Below are positions 46,971 to 57,929 of a DNA stretch of 64,000 nucleotides, one piece after another (position 1 is the stretch's first letter; the number at the start of each line of letters is the position of its first letter). Below the pieces are notes generated by a model. It was not told the origin of the DNA, did no database searches, and worked only from the letters and a program-made list of their open reading frames with translations. The stretch is taken from the NCBI GenBank assembly GCA_037176885.1, contig JAWWNJ010000132.1:496001-560000 (forward strand). Reading direction: 5' to 3'. This DNA is from Favolaschia claudopus. Its lineage: Eukaryota > Basidiomycota > Agaricomycetes > Agaricales > Mycenaceae. Made by a program: the position numbers and the translations under genes.

Positions 46971-47142
46971 CCGTAGCCAACTTCTCCGACAGCTTCGCGC
47001 CGTAGCTCTCGCGATCTGGTTGTTTCAAGAATCAATCAGTCCAGAGACGCAAAGAGAAGTAAATCGACTCACGCAATTCAAGCTACGGAGAAAAAGCACA
47101 AGAGCATGAGTAGAGCGACCCGACCCCCAAGAAAGAAAGAAT

Positions 47143-47700
47143 TCAAATGCACGACCCGGAAAAAATGCACCTTCTTCGCAACTGAGCCGCCAACAAGACC
47201 ATCTCCCACGCCGCTGCCATACTATAACCCTCTCCCGCCATGCGCATGCCAACAAGCAAACAAACCCAACGCCTGCACGCGCTCCATCCCCGCACCGCCC
47301 CTCTTCCTCGTCTAGCTCGTCGCGGAACAGCGAATCCACCGGACATCGCAGCGGACGCCAAGTCGAAGTAGTGCTCCGCCTCGGCGTTGTATGCGGGGAG
47401 GTTGAGCTCGACACGCGCGCCGAGATTGAAGATGAGGTATATGAGGGCGAGTTGGGTCGGCGGCGCGAGAGGCGTGTCGAGGTCGGGTGGGGATTTTTCG
47501 GAACGGGATGTCGAGGGGGGGCGAGTGTGGTCGAACGGGTTGACGTAGTTCGGCGACAGATACACGGGCGGCGCGATGTCGATGTCGTGGTAGATGAGGG
47601 AGAGGAGCTCGACGGTTTGGGATTGGAGGAGGGCATGCCGGTCGAGCAGCCGTTGCCCGCGTTGGCGATGAGGGCGTGATGCATCATGCCGTCCCTGGCG
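47143..47700 (-). pseudogene. Fragment of a fungal-specific transcription factor domain protein
   Basis: Minus-strand sequence reads LLDRHALLQSQTVELLSLIY, then YLSPNYVNPFDHTRPP and PTQLALIYLIFNLGARVELN with LPAYNAEAEHYFDLASAAMS. That is the start of the middle-homology region of Zn2Cys6 transcription factors. After this the frame degrades, although WEMVLLAAQLRRR still resembles the next helix. No Zn2Cys6 cluster and no C-terminal half were found, and the reading frame changes near 47,600. I infer a truncated, non-functional copy. Confidence 0.5.
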
Positions 47701-48280
47701 ATAATACTTGACGTTGCGGACAACACAGCGTGCCGCAGAGAGGCTCTTGAGGGGCTGTTCAGTGGCGGTTCAGCAGCGTATACATGGAGAAGTATATACA
47801 AGCACGTACCGAATCCCAAGGACTTCGACAAAACCACCACATCCACAGCTAGTGTTTTAACATTTCAGAGTGGCAAAAAATGTTCTAAGATGCGCTTCCT
47901 AAATTCGGTACGCTGCTACAATACGGCAAAGGGTGAGCTCAGAGGGAGGAAGGGAAAGAAGCCTGGCGCACTGGCTCTCCCACAATTCTGCACCACAATA
48001 ATCCGTTCTCGGCATCGGAGAAGGTTGGCGCAGCCGGGAAGGGAAGGAATGAGACCAACAGGAAGCATGGCCGTCTAGTCTAAGGCTGCGCCAGCAGGAG
48101 GTGGATATTGGGAGCCCCAGCGAGCCTGAGGAACTTCAAGTTCTAAGCTCAAACCACGGCGATGAGTCCAAGTTACTCTAAGGTCACACAGCGAGGTCGA
48201 GGCCACAAGGCGGAGGAAAGCGCTGTGTGTCGGCGTTATCGATGAGAGCTCTGTTGTGGTGACTGGTCGTTGACAAGTCA

Positions 48281-48289
48281 TCCAGGGAC
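48281..48289. repeat. 9-bp target-site duplication, left
   Basis: TCCAGGGAC directly precedes the MITE and is repeated exactly at 48,995-49,003 after it. Confidence 0.85.
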
Positions 48290-48994
48290 GGATGAATCTA
48301 TTGGGAAACCCGGTTTCTCGAGAAACCCTCCCATATAAGGAAATTCTGAGAAACCCGCGGACAATCCTAATAAGAAACCCACTTTGCCGTACCGGCAAAC
48401 TGAAGCTGGTTGGAGGACATTTTGTCAACATTTTGTACATAAAGAGGTTCAGTAGAAGCTCAGACACATACTGAAATGAAATTCTAGTGCATCCGAGCGT
48501 TAAGGAGGGTCTTGCAAGGGTTAACTGGCATTGCCGTACATTGCCGCACATTCGATGTTGATTCGATCACCCTCGGTAAGAGCGCAACGACAGTGTGTAT
48601 GCTGAGCTTCAAACTACAGCTGCGTGTTGAGATTGGGTCCTTTAATTACTCTCCCATGACCCTTAATCAGAGTTCTTGAGATCATCTTTGCTAAATCCAA
48701 CGAGGCTGCTCTAAAGGGCAATTTCGGCATTACGGCCGGCGCACAAAGTAGTTCCATTCAATATCTGAGTATCGTACTTTCAGACGTATAAAAATATCCA
48801 GGAACTGACCAAAAAAGTAGTTCTCAACTGCTTTCTTGTATCTCCACCACTGTGGGCTTGTTTTGGGCCGAGAAAATTCATGCCGGGAACTCGGCCGTTT
48901 GGATACCATCAGTTCCGGGGGCGGGGTTCCTCCAACTTTCGAAATTACGGCAGGGGTTTCTCGAGAAACCGGGTTCCCCCCAGTAGATTAATCC
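48290..48994. mobile_element. 705-bp MITE with about 43-bp TIRs and a 9-bp TSD (Mutator-like size)
   Basis: The left end GGATGAATCTATTGGG then AAACCCGGTTTCTCGAGAAACCC pairs with the right end, whose reverse complement is GGATTAATCTACTGGGGGG followed by AACCCGGTTTCTCGAGAAACCC. Both ends abut a perfect 9-bp direct duplication, TCCAGGGAC. The inner TIR holds the palindrome GGTTTCTCGAGAAACC. No transposase frame lies inside, so it is non-autonomous. A 9-bp TSD is typical of Mutator-like elements; the family assignment rests on that alone. Confidence 0.85.
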
Positions 48995-49003
48995 TCCAGG
49001 GAC
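48995..49003. repeat. 9-bp target-site duplication, right
   Basis: Exact copy of TCCAGGGAC found at 48,281-48,289 on the other side of the MITE. Confidence 0.85.
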
Positions 49004-50290
49004 CAGAACGCTGATGGGGCAATGTCACAATCGTAACGTCACACAAACCGTTGAATTCTTCTTCCCAAACGCCCATGTTCCACGATTCCGAATCGGACTC
49101 GTTTTCTCCCCCGCTGTATGCTTCTGCTCCCGATACTCCTGTGATGCAACTCTCTGGTGGACTGCCGCTGTTTCTAGGTTCTCCTACCGTGACATCGAAA
49201 ATAAAAAACTTTCAACGTCGGCCCCCACTTCGCCCACTCACTTCGGTACCGGTCGTTATCCTGAACTTTGAAGTCGGAAGAATGAACAACAAAACCATGA
49301 ATATTCTTAACTCAAGGTCCCAATGCTTTTGGCTTCTCAAACATTACTATTCAGGGAGCTCTACGCCGTCCGCGTCAATTCGGCTCTAAATTTCCTCGGA
49401 AGGAAGGAAGGAAGATTACACGGTACGGTCCCCTGAGGAACGCCGGGGCCCAGGGAGTAACTGAGTGTACAGGCACTAATGTACACTACGGTCCCACATC
49501 TGCGGAATTTTCGCCGAGCCGATCTCAAATCGCCGCAAATTATTTTCGCAGTAAATATTGCCCATTCTCGTCGTCAACTCAACCCCCAAATAAGTAACTG
49601 TCTTGCAATGTATTTGACTCTTGCTCGAAAAAAATGGTCGACATTCGATAATTGTTGGATATCATAATCTTGGGCATCTGATTTGAAACCCTTCCGCTTA
49701 CCTGATCTCTCGCAATGTCTTGACTCTTCTCGGCTTTTCTTGACATGTTACCACGGGTCTCGTTCGAAGAAATGGTCCGCACTCGATAATCGCTAACCAA
49801 CTCAAGACTCTGTGCTGAACCTGTCCGTCAGCAGCACGAAATCAAATCCCAAAGGGCTTGGAACTGTACTAGTCGCAGTACCCCTCGACCATCCATTGCC
49901 GAAATTCATCATGTGTTGCGCTGATTCTTCAAAAAACGTCTGTTTCTGGCTTGTACAATGCAGAATATTGCCGTCTTGTATCAGTAAAGAGGCTCAAATA
50001 GTTATAACTACTCTACCTTTTCCCGACCAGTTCCCGACCATCTGTGTGAATGGTATGGAGCCAGTGAACTTCCCTCAGCTCTTTGGCCCTGATTGGCCGA
50101 TCAACCTATCGTCAGCGGCAGTCGTGGCATCAGGACCTCCAGACAGTTGAAGTCGATGGGAGGCTCAGCTCGAGATGTGGTACTTTTGTGTCGTGAAGCT
50201 CACCATAACGAACCCAAATCTTCGGAGTTCGTAGTTTGAATCACCGAATTACTGTTTTGGAACATCATGCAATCACTTCCATGCGAGTTA
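49004..50290. other. Region with short unassigned frames
   Basis: A plus-strand frame from an ATG at 49,075 reads MFHDSESDSFSPPLYASAPD and SGGLPLFLGSP, which is protein-like, but it stops at 49,389 without recognisable partners. Nothing else is supported. Confidence 0.3.
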
Positions 50291-50368
50291 CGACCCGGGC
50301 CCGAATCGAACGGGCGCCTTCTGCAAACCACAGAAAACGTCAGCTTCAAGAGGCTGCAACTGCGGGTC
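50291..50368 (-). tRNA. tRNA-like cloverleaf, probably a degenerate tRNA or tRNA-derived sequence
   Basis: On the minus strand, GACCCGC (50,368-50,362) pairs at six of seven positions with CCGGGTC before a G discriminator at 50,291. The T arm is perfect: GCCCG-TTCGATT-CGGGC. A 4-bp CAGC/GCTG arm and a 5-bp TTCTG/CAGAA arm occupy the D and anticodon positions. The D loop lacks the conserved GG, position 33 would be G instead of U and the variable loop is only 3 nt, so no anticodon is assigned. It is more likely a tRNA relic or SINE head than a working gene. Confidence 0.3.
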
Positions 50369-50441
50369 CCATCCGCAACCAGGTCTGTAAATTGGAGTCC
50401 AAATTCACATTGAAATTTTCAAATCTCATACTTAATCATCA

Positions 50442-50464
50442 CCCCCCCCCCCCCCCCCCCCCCC
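50442..50464. repeat. Poly-C tract (23 nt)
   Basis: An uninterrupted run of 23 C residues, flanked on both sides by the direct repeat AATCATCAC. Confidence 0.9.
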
Positions 50465-51126
50465 ATAATCATCACAGCTCAAGCCTGAGCTCGCGAAAGT
50501 CATTCCATCAGGTAAGTACAAGACTCAGAAGAGAAAAGAATGAGATGGTCACCTCGGGAGTCGAGTATCAAACCCAACGAAATCAAACTGAGGACCGAGA
50601 AGCTCGCGCAAACGAATCAGCAAACTCACAGTTCACTGCACACCGAATCTGGATTCGGAATATGCTGGTCAGGCTACTACGGCTTTGACGCATCCACGAG
50701 GACTGGGGCATCTAAGGATGAGTTGTGCTTTCACTGAGTGTAGTATCTGCGCAAGACCGCTACTTATCTCCTTAGCAACTCAGCGCACATCCTGCATGCA
50801 TATTGTGACACACCCGACAGTCGACCAATAAATTTCTAACGATCATTTGTCGTCTTCGTCCCCACAAGTTTTGATATGCACTCACTGTCTCTATGTTGAT
50901 GCTAATTTAAGCTGAGTAGATTGACTAACGAACCTTTCTAGGTTCTTTTGCTTCCTCTCGATGGCTGAGCTCTCCCGTCGGGCATGGGTTATTACTCGTG
51001 GGATCGATGCGCCTGGTTCAGTTGTTTAGAGTGAGTCCAGGGACGAAGATGTAATTTTAATACTTGCTTTGTACATCGGGATACTTCCTGGGCCCGGCGT
51101 TCGCAGTGCGGACCGGCCCGCGTAAT

Positions 51127-51148
51127 CCTACCTACCTACCTACCTACC
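51127..51148. repeat. (CCTA)n microsatellite
   Basis: Five tandem CCTA units. It is not a telomeric array (fungal telomeres are CCCTAA-type), just a short simple repeat. Confidence 0.85.
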
Positions 51149-51370
51149 AGCATCATATCTACACCCGAACCGCCTGGGCCGTCGGAGTGAAATAGGATCG
51201 GTCCACGGTATGCGGAAGAGTTTTTTGGGATGGTAGCGGGTAGACGCATGAGTGCAATGGCGGCGGTTCGGGCAGAGGGATTTTTATAATCCAAAGGAGC
51301 CTAGACACATCGAGATTGGGGTTGTTAGTGAAAGAGCACGCTCATCCGAGAGAGAGACAGTCATACCGTT

Positions 51371-51646
51371 AAACGCGCGCATTCGAAATCTGTATTGCAC
51401 GGCGTCCAGGTCAGTTTTTCGAATGGTTTGATCTTGAGCCAGGAATCCGTTAGTTAACGCTTCGTTGCTTTGAAGGATAAAATGGGGGGAAAAAGCAGAC
51501 CTTGTTCCAGTTGAATTATCTTGCCCCAGTACATGTGGGCTGAACACCAAAACGCAAAGAACGAGCAGAAGTGAACGCGCTATAGAAAGGAACGTAGAAG
51601 CAAAAATTGAAGTGAAGGCAAGGAGAATAGAAGGATAGAGCCACAA
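51371..51646 (-). pseudogene. 5' exon of an unrecognised, possibly secreted protein, cut off from the rest
   Basis: Starts MWLYPSILLAFTSIFASTFL and continues into RSLLLVLCVLVFSPHVLGQD, a long hydrophobic N-terminus with a possible signal-peptide cleavage after the LG. Then come NSTGTRSAFSPHFILQSNEA and DLDAVQYRFRMRAFNG before a GTATGA donor-like site. No continuing exon is seen in the next 500 bp. Just upstream lies the broken end of the copia remnant, so the gene was probably disrupted there. Function unknown. Confidence 0.35.
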
Positions 51647-51649
51647 CTC

Positions 51650-53720
51650 CGAAACGTCACACCGTTATCAGTGATTTCGAACTGAGCAGCCAGTGCAGCG
51701 ACTACAGCGTCGGACTCAGCTGGTGAAGATGAAGCTATCAACATGTCGTCGACGCTTGTGGTGATGATGGAGTACTCGTTATCGAGTCTCCGTTGGTAGA
51801 CGGCTCCAGTCGGATTCGACTCGCTTGAATCCAATGGTCTCGAGCCGTGAATTGAGCTCCAGGTACCACTGTCGTCCCGCCTGCTTAAGCCCATAGAGAC
51901 CCTTTAAAAGCCTCCAATACCCCGGCCCTGCGATCGTGGGTTTACGCATATAGATCTCTTCCTCGAGAGGGCCGTTGAGGAAGGCGGTCTTGACATCGAC
52001 TTGTCGTAGTGTCATGTCATGGGCAGCTGCGAGCGCGAGTACGAAGCGAATGGATTTCCCAGCGGGCGACGGGTGCGAAGGTATGATTGTAGTCTTGTCC
52101 GGGGATCTGGGTGAAGCCCTTTGCGACGAGTCTGGCTTTGAATCGCGAGATAAGCCCGTCACGGTCGCGTTTGATATGGAGAACCCATTTAGACGCGACG
52201 GCTTTGCGGCCAGGTGGTAGATCCCTCGACCTCTTCGTATACGCCCTTCGCCTTCAGGGACTCGAGTTCTTCGTGAATGGCGACCAGCCACTGCGGCCAG
52301 TACATGGACGACTCTGCCTCGTGAACCGTCGCCGGATCCTTGGCGTCTGGATCATCAATGGGATCTGAGAGCGCCGCAAAGGCAGTCTCGGTTTGCTCAA
52401 ACGCTGCGCGAGGTCTACTAACTCGTCCGGTTCGCATTCGATCTCCAGCTCGTCACCCGACACCAGGACGGACATGAGATAGTCCTCGAGATGAGGAAAT
52501 CCTCCCCCCCCTCGTCCAGTGTCGCTGTGGGCAATAATGTACTTGGCAGGGATCTGGCGAACGCGTGGTTCACGACGGTCAGCGATTGACCTGTCGTCAA
52601 CCTCGGGCATGAGGACATCGGTGTCAGATTGCCTGTTAAAAGACATTAGGACTCGTTAATGAGCCGTGTTTGCGTTAACGCACGGATTGACAGCTCGAGA
52701 CTGCATGTCGTTTGAGACTTCGTCTAGAATCCGTTGTACATCCCTGGTTATACAGGTTAGATAGAATTTTTAAGAATACGCGTTAACACGTACTCCGGTG
52801 TCGCATTAAGGCGTTCCGGTGTTTGCATTTCAATATCCTCAGAATGAGGCCTGGTTAAACAGGTGAGTACGATTTACGCTATCGTTAACGATAGCACGTA
52901 CGGGTTAGGCTCAAAGGCCGTATTCTGCTCAGAGGCAGGTGGCTGTTCAACAGCAGGATATCGCTCGGCGGTGATACGCTCAGCGACAGGGCCAACAGGG
53001 CCGACGGGCGTGCGATCTCGGAAATGCTCCTCAAGATCGCACGGGACGTCCTCCCACAAGATGTCGGAAAGAGGCGGTGATGGAAGGAAGTCGGGGAAGC
53101 CGTGGAATGTGAGATCGCGCCGCGAGCGGATGGATTTAGCGGATGGGAACCAGATCAGGTACCCCTTTGAATCGCGCCGCGGCGCATACCCGACGAATCG
53201 GCCCTCTTCTCCCCGTGGCGTTAGCTTCATCTGCTCCGTTGAATTAGTTTTTCTAGCGGTGACAAGCGCGCCGAACGGGCGAAGGTGAGATAGATCTGGT
53301 TTGTGCTTGAACCAGCTCTCAAACGGCGTCGAACCGTCGTCGTTTGCTGGAGTGGGGGACACGATTCTTGATGTGGATAGAATCTAGATGCTTGCGCGGC
53401 CGAGTGGCCAAAACCAGAATGTGAGCGAGGCATCGACTAGCATTGCCCGGATCATATGCTCGATGGTCTGGTTTAGCCTCTCAGCCACGCCGTTCTGGGG
53501 GGAGGCCATCCGGTACAGATTTCTCGTACGAGATGCCATGTTCTGCGCAATAGTCTTTGAATTGGCCATAGACGAGTTCGGGGCGTTGTCGATGCGCAGG
53601 AAGACGATCTTCACACCCAAAAGATTTTCTGCTGCTGTGCGGAACTCGTGGAAACATTTGAGTGAGTCGGTATGGGCGATATACTGTGCAATAATTAACC
53701 TCCGTTTACAGGATTTTTGA
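51650..53720 (-). pseudogene. Ty1/copia retrotransposon polyprotein remnant (integrase and partial reverse transcriptase)
   Basis: Reading minus strand: integrase core end VFLRIDNAPN and SPQNGVAERLNQTIEHMIRA (53,620-53,400), integrase C-terminal part PFESWFKHKPDLSHLRPFGA with GEEGRFVGYAPRRDSKGYLI. The reverse transcriptase follows as [80 protein letters not shown] and TTSVDDMLIAS. The order integrase-RT is diagnostic for copia. Frameshifts occur near 53,400, 52,400 and 52,070. Gag, protease and RNase H are missing and no LTRs are seen. The sequence stops soon after the VDD box, so it is a dead internal fragment. Confidence 0.85.
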
Positions 53721-53929
53721 ACACAACTTACATCCTGGCGGCATCTTTATCTGCTTGCATCTCCAGGTTGGTTACATCTGCTATCTGGTTGCATCTTACT
53801 TACATCTCCAAGTTGGTTGCATCTCACCGAAGGCTTGGCATTGCGGAGGTAAAATGATCCGCCATCTGAGTTGATCTGACTGGGTTCGGCTAGTTGAACA
53901 GTAATTTCGAGGTGAGTTTTTATAAGCTA

Positions 53930-55290
53930 TGGAAGGGCGCCCACTCCCCTCTCAAACGTCCCATTCTCCAACACCTCCCGCTTGCTACTCGCGAGAAGCT
54001 CTCGCCCAATACGCTTGATCGTCTGCTGCGCCGCGATCGCTGTCTTGTCTCGTTTCAAATGCTACAATTATCACGATATGGATGGCGAAGGGATTCTCGG
54101 AAACTCACGATCCTGCGTAACAAGGGGTACCGAAGCTGCAGGAATCGGATAAAGCTGAATCCGGTGTCGCTGGAGAATGACGCTTCGAAGGCTGCAGCAA
54201 GCTCGTTTGGAGGGGCGTCGTCTTCTGCGGCGAGGGCGTCGATTTTGTAGTTGAAGCCTACAACGGCGCGTTGACTCGACCAGAAGAAGAAGAGAGAAGG
54301 AATGTGGTACGACGCACCTGCGAGACGAAGATAGAGCTTCCATACGGGCGATTCCGTTGGATTTGGCTGCTTCTGCAGCCCAGATATCTCGGAGCTAGGC
54401 AAAGAAAAATCTCACTTAGCCATCGTTTCCCGAGCCCCGCTAATGTTTCAAGATTCGTACTTGTATCGACTTGTCCACAAATATTTCGGTGAGTTCCCTG
54501 ACTGAGGTACACCAAAGACGGGATTCTAGTGCCAGAGAATCAGCGTTGCGCGTGATAGGATGCCGAAAATGACTACCATAATCTTTCGCTGCGATACGAT
54601 TTTAGATCAAACACAGTCGAGTAGTATCATTCCACGAACCTGCTGCTTGTGTTGTTCTCCTTCAACGACGAGAATCCCTGCGGACCCAACATTCATATCT
54701 CGTCTATAATCAGAATCTCATTCGATTTTTTGTTAACCTGGTCCTACGACTTGGCTAAGACTGACTGAATCGCGATGCTTCCGACTTTTGGTATACGTGA
54801 GTGTTGGACAGAAAATGGTGTAATGCTTTTGGATCCGTGCTATACAGGGCGCTTTGTCCCTGACAAGATATTCAGTCGAAGATTCGGAGTGGACATGAAG
54901 ATGGTGCTCACGAAAAAGCGATGAAATCTGTCACGTGGATGGGAAATTGAGTAAATGAGAGGAATTGTGGTTCGTCTTACTTACTTCCACGTCCGTCCAT
55001 ACTCCTTCACCAGATTCTCCTCGAAACCGGCTTCCTACGTAGATCATGAGCGAAGTTCGTTGCATCACGTCGCAGAGAATCTACTCACATCATTTATGAG
55101 CCCCTTCAAATTTCCATGGAACCAATGCGGAGGAATCCTGTTTGTGGACCCGGTGGGAGAGAAGTCCAAGCGGCGGGTACTGAAATCAGCATGGCCGTGG
55201 CGCTTGGTAGGCTGCGTAGGCTGCGGACGAAACCCTGGAAGCCCGAATGAATGTGTCCGATGGACCCAGGGTAGAAAGAAATGAAAAGAG
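53930..55290 (-). pseudogene. Cytochrome P450, N-terminal half only, truncated and frameshifted
   Basis: Minus-strand exons read like an agaricomycete P450: NRIPPHWFHGNLKGLIND, then EAGFEENLVKEYGRTWK, KALHHFLSNTHVYQKSEASR, VGSAGILVVEGEQHKQQ with RKIM (the helix C region), VRELTEIFVDKSIQ, LRDIWAAEAAKSNGIARMEA, GFNYKIDALAAEDDAPPNEL, FIRFLQLRYPLLRRI and IAAQQTIKRIGRELLASSKR. The sequence ends at FERGVGALP near 53,930, before the I-helix, ExxR and heme-binding Cys. A frameshift lies after SEASRF, and the exon joining SSR to GFNYK lacks the usual residues. It is a 5' relic next to the copia remnant. The original enzyme's substrate is unknown. Confidence 0.7.
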
Positions 55291-56040
55291 AACTGCCAGT
55301 GTCTGTCAGAGCCAAGTCGGAGACTCAACGGAGACTCGGAGCCAGAGGAGTACGGCGAGTACCACTGAATAAAGCACCGCGGGCTTGGCGGCGGCCGGGC
55401 GGCCGAGATGAGAGTACCAGGTCCTCTATGAGCTTTGTAAAGTTCGGGGTCCAAAGCTCGCTCGGTCAGCGCGATAGCGCTAAGCGCTGACCAGCTCGCA
55501 TTGGAAGCGGGAAGGAGCAACGGCTGCCGACCGAAAGACCGAAAGCCGAAACAAAAAATTTATCCATCAATCGTTTAGGGTTAGGGTCTATTTCACCGAG
55601 TCAACCGACTCCCACGGTCACAAAAGCTCAAACCCATTAGAACCGTTTGTGACTCTAAGCTAAGAAGCACTACAAAAGGCGTGGGAAAAAACGGCACTTT
55701 CATTAGAACGAAAAACTCGGACACTGATACGATCAATTTTCGAAAGCCTCACTGAGATATGAAAAGAACGACTACTTAAAAGTACTCGTAACCAGGAATA
55801 CCAGGAACTTCGTTCAATTAGGTTCAATTCCTGAGGCAATGCTACCGTATGTTTTGACTTTCGATCTTCCCCAAAATCTTTCTCAGTGCAAATTCTGTTA
55901 GGGAGGAGCGAGCGTGATGCAATGGCGCTTGTCGCGAGTGCGAGCGAGACTCTTCCAATCCCAAACGCGGCTGGTGTCGACCGTGACACCACGACCACGA
56001 CCGCAGCTGAACCGGCTGTGGTCCACGACGCCGCTCGCTG

Positions 56041-57767
56041 TTGACATCTCTGCACCTCCAGCCACGTCATTCGTCGTTCACTTCTGACTCCGCGGTTCCA
56101 CACATTCCACCTCATTCCTCTTTCGAGACATCACCCTCAACGGAGTCTTTACCACGTCTACATACTTCACTTCCGTCTACGCATGACTTGGGCATTCTTT
56201 CGGCATCGTACTCAATGCCTGCACCCTTGGGCGAGTGGCGGGAATGCATGCCGTCTCGAGATGAAGGAGATGAGGGTCTCGGGGATCTGGCTCCGAAAAA
56301 CGACGCCTTGGGCTTCAGCGACGACTGGAGATAGGGAGGCTTATGGAAGGAGAAAACTTTTTCGATGGTACGAGGATATAAATCTTATTTTCTACTCGCA
56401 ATGACAGATTCTGTTAGCGCCTGGAGAAACTCTGCAACACTCTCCCTGACAACAGCTCGTCCCCACTCAACCGCTCGATCTGAGCAACAATCCCCATCCA
56501 CTCGCCAATATGGCGCATCCGCGTTTCTCGTGGTATACTCTTCAGCCTGACGACAACACCGATGACACTCGCCCTCGCCCTCTATCTTTCCAACGTACTT
56601 CCCCACAGTGGAGATCAACATCTCCTGCGCAAGTGGAACGCCCTCAGCCGACGCCGCCTGCTTCCTCGCAGCTCCTTCCCCGCTGCCGACTCCGCCTTCA
56701 CAGCCTGCTTTCTCGCCGGCTCCTTCCCCGCTGGCGACTCCGCCTCCACAGCCGCAAGTTTCATCAACAGAATCTACGCAGCCGACATCGTATCCGCTGG
56801 GCATGACCGCGTCAGCACCAAGATCTCGGCCAGCGCTGCCGCAGTTGCCAGCGGATTTGGCGTCAACCCACCTCCCTCGTTTCACGCCAACGCCGTCCCC
56901 TCTGCGGCACTCCTCTACCCCGCCCTCAAGAACAGAGAAGCCGAGGCGCTTCCTGGGAGCTATACTAGGCGCTACCCGGTTCCGCCGGTATTCACGCCGA
57001 CTACACCATCGCGGAGTGGATCTCCTAACACTTCGACGACCTCGACCTTGCCGCCGCGCGTGATGCGGTCGGCGCTTGCTCATTCAGCAGAAGGGCTCGC
57101 ACGAGCCATGGCGGGGAAATCGGCGCATGCGTTGGGGGAGAAGAATGGGGAGGGGTGGAGGAACGAAGGAGAAGGGCGCTGAAGACGAGGAGAAGAAGGA
57201 CGAGGGTGGTACCCAAGGATCCAGATGACGAAGAAGATGATGAAGAAGACGATATTCCTTTGGCTGCGCACGAGAGCACTGCTGGCTCGGAAGGCAACGT
57301 CCATCGATGTCGACACTCCCCTTGAAGAGCAAGACGAAGGTTAGCCGTGGTACGGCGCGTGGAAGAGGACGTGGCGTGGGCGCGGGGGCGGGGGCAGGCG
57401 CGGGCGTGGTCAGGAAGAGGCGGGGGGAACGCCGTCAGACGTAAGGCTGATGGTGAGGGTAGTGAGGGAAGCGAGATGCTGAAGCGAGAGCGTGCTGTGT
57501 TAGTCCAAGGCAACAGTGCTGTAAATCACGCCGCAGCGATACCTGCCGCCGCCGCCGCAGTCTCCAATCCCCAGCCGCCCGCCATCACGACCCAGGCGTC
57601 CCACTCGAGAACGCCGTGTCCCGGTCGATGCCAATCAGAAGGAGGCGGAATTGCAGGATCGTTTGCTGAAACGAAAAAACGATGCAAGGGAGAGCGTAGC
57701 GTCGAAAAGGTTACGTGAGGAGTGTTTGATACCCCATTCAGACTTCAAGCTAGATAATCTCTTCTGA
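56041..57767 (+). CDS. Unrecognised low-complexity nuclear-type protein, probably multi-exon with broken frames
   Basis: Plus-strand blocks in changing frames suggest one gene. A Ser/Pro-rich start (HSSFTSDSAVPHIPPHSSFE) ends in DEGLGDLAPKNDALGFSDDW. MAHPRFSWYTLQPDDNTDDT starts another block at 56,510. Pro/Ser-rich LPTPPSQPAFSPAPSPLATP follows, then THLPRFTPTPSPLRHSSTPP, acidic VPKDPDDEEDDEEDDIPLAA, and a Gly/Arg run (RGRGRGVGAGAGAGAG) with RKRRGERR. The final exon is convincing: RPTRERRVPVDANQKEAELQ, LLKRKNDARESVASKRLREE and HSDFKLDNLF, stop at 57,767. Several joins need frameshifts and not introns, so the copy may be damaged. No known domain. Confidence 0.4.
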
Positions 57768-57832
57768 TTTTCTTTTTACAATACCTCTTCGTAGAGTCAA
57801 CTTTCCGTACAAAATCACGCATGATCATTAGT

Positions 57833-57853
57833 GGATATATATATATATATATT
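57833..57853. repeat. (TA)n microsatellite
   Basis: A run of about ten TA units just after the preceding gene's stop. Confidence 0.85.
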
Positions 57854-57929
57854 ATCGCAGATTGTAAGTGTAGAGTATAGCAAATTGCTATACACAGCTA
57901 GCTTTATGAGACAGTTGGGTGATAGTGTG

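Noticed and set aside
50300..50390. A plus-strand Leu-CAA tRNA (loop TTCAAGA)
   Set aside because: The hairpin is present, but the T loop is not canonical and no acceptor stem pairs on that strand.
51127..51148. Interstitial telomere
   Set aside because: The unit is CCTA repeated five times, not CCCTAA.
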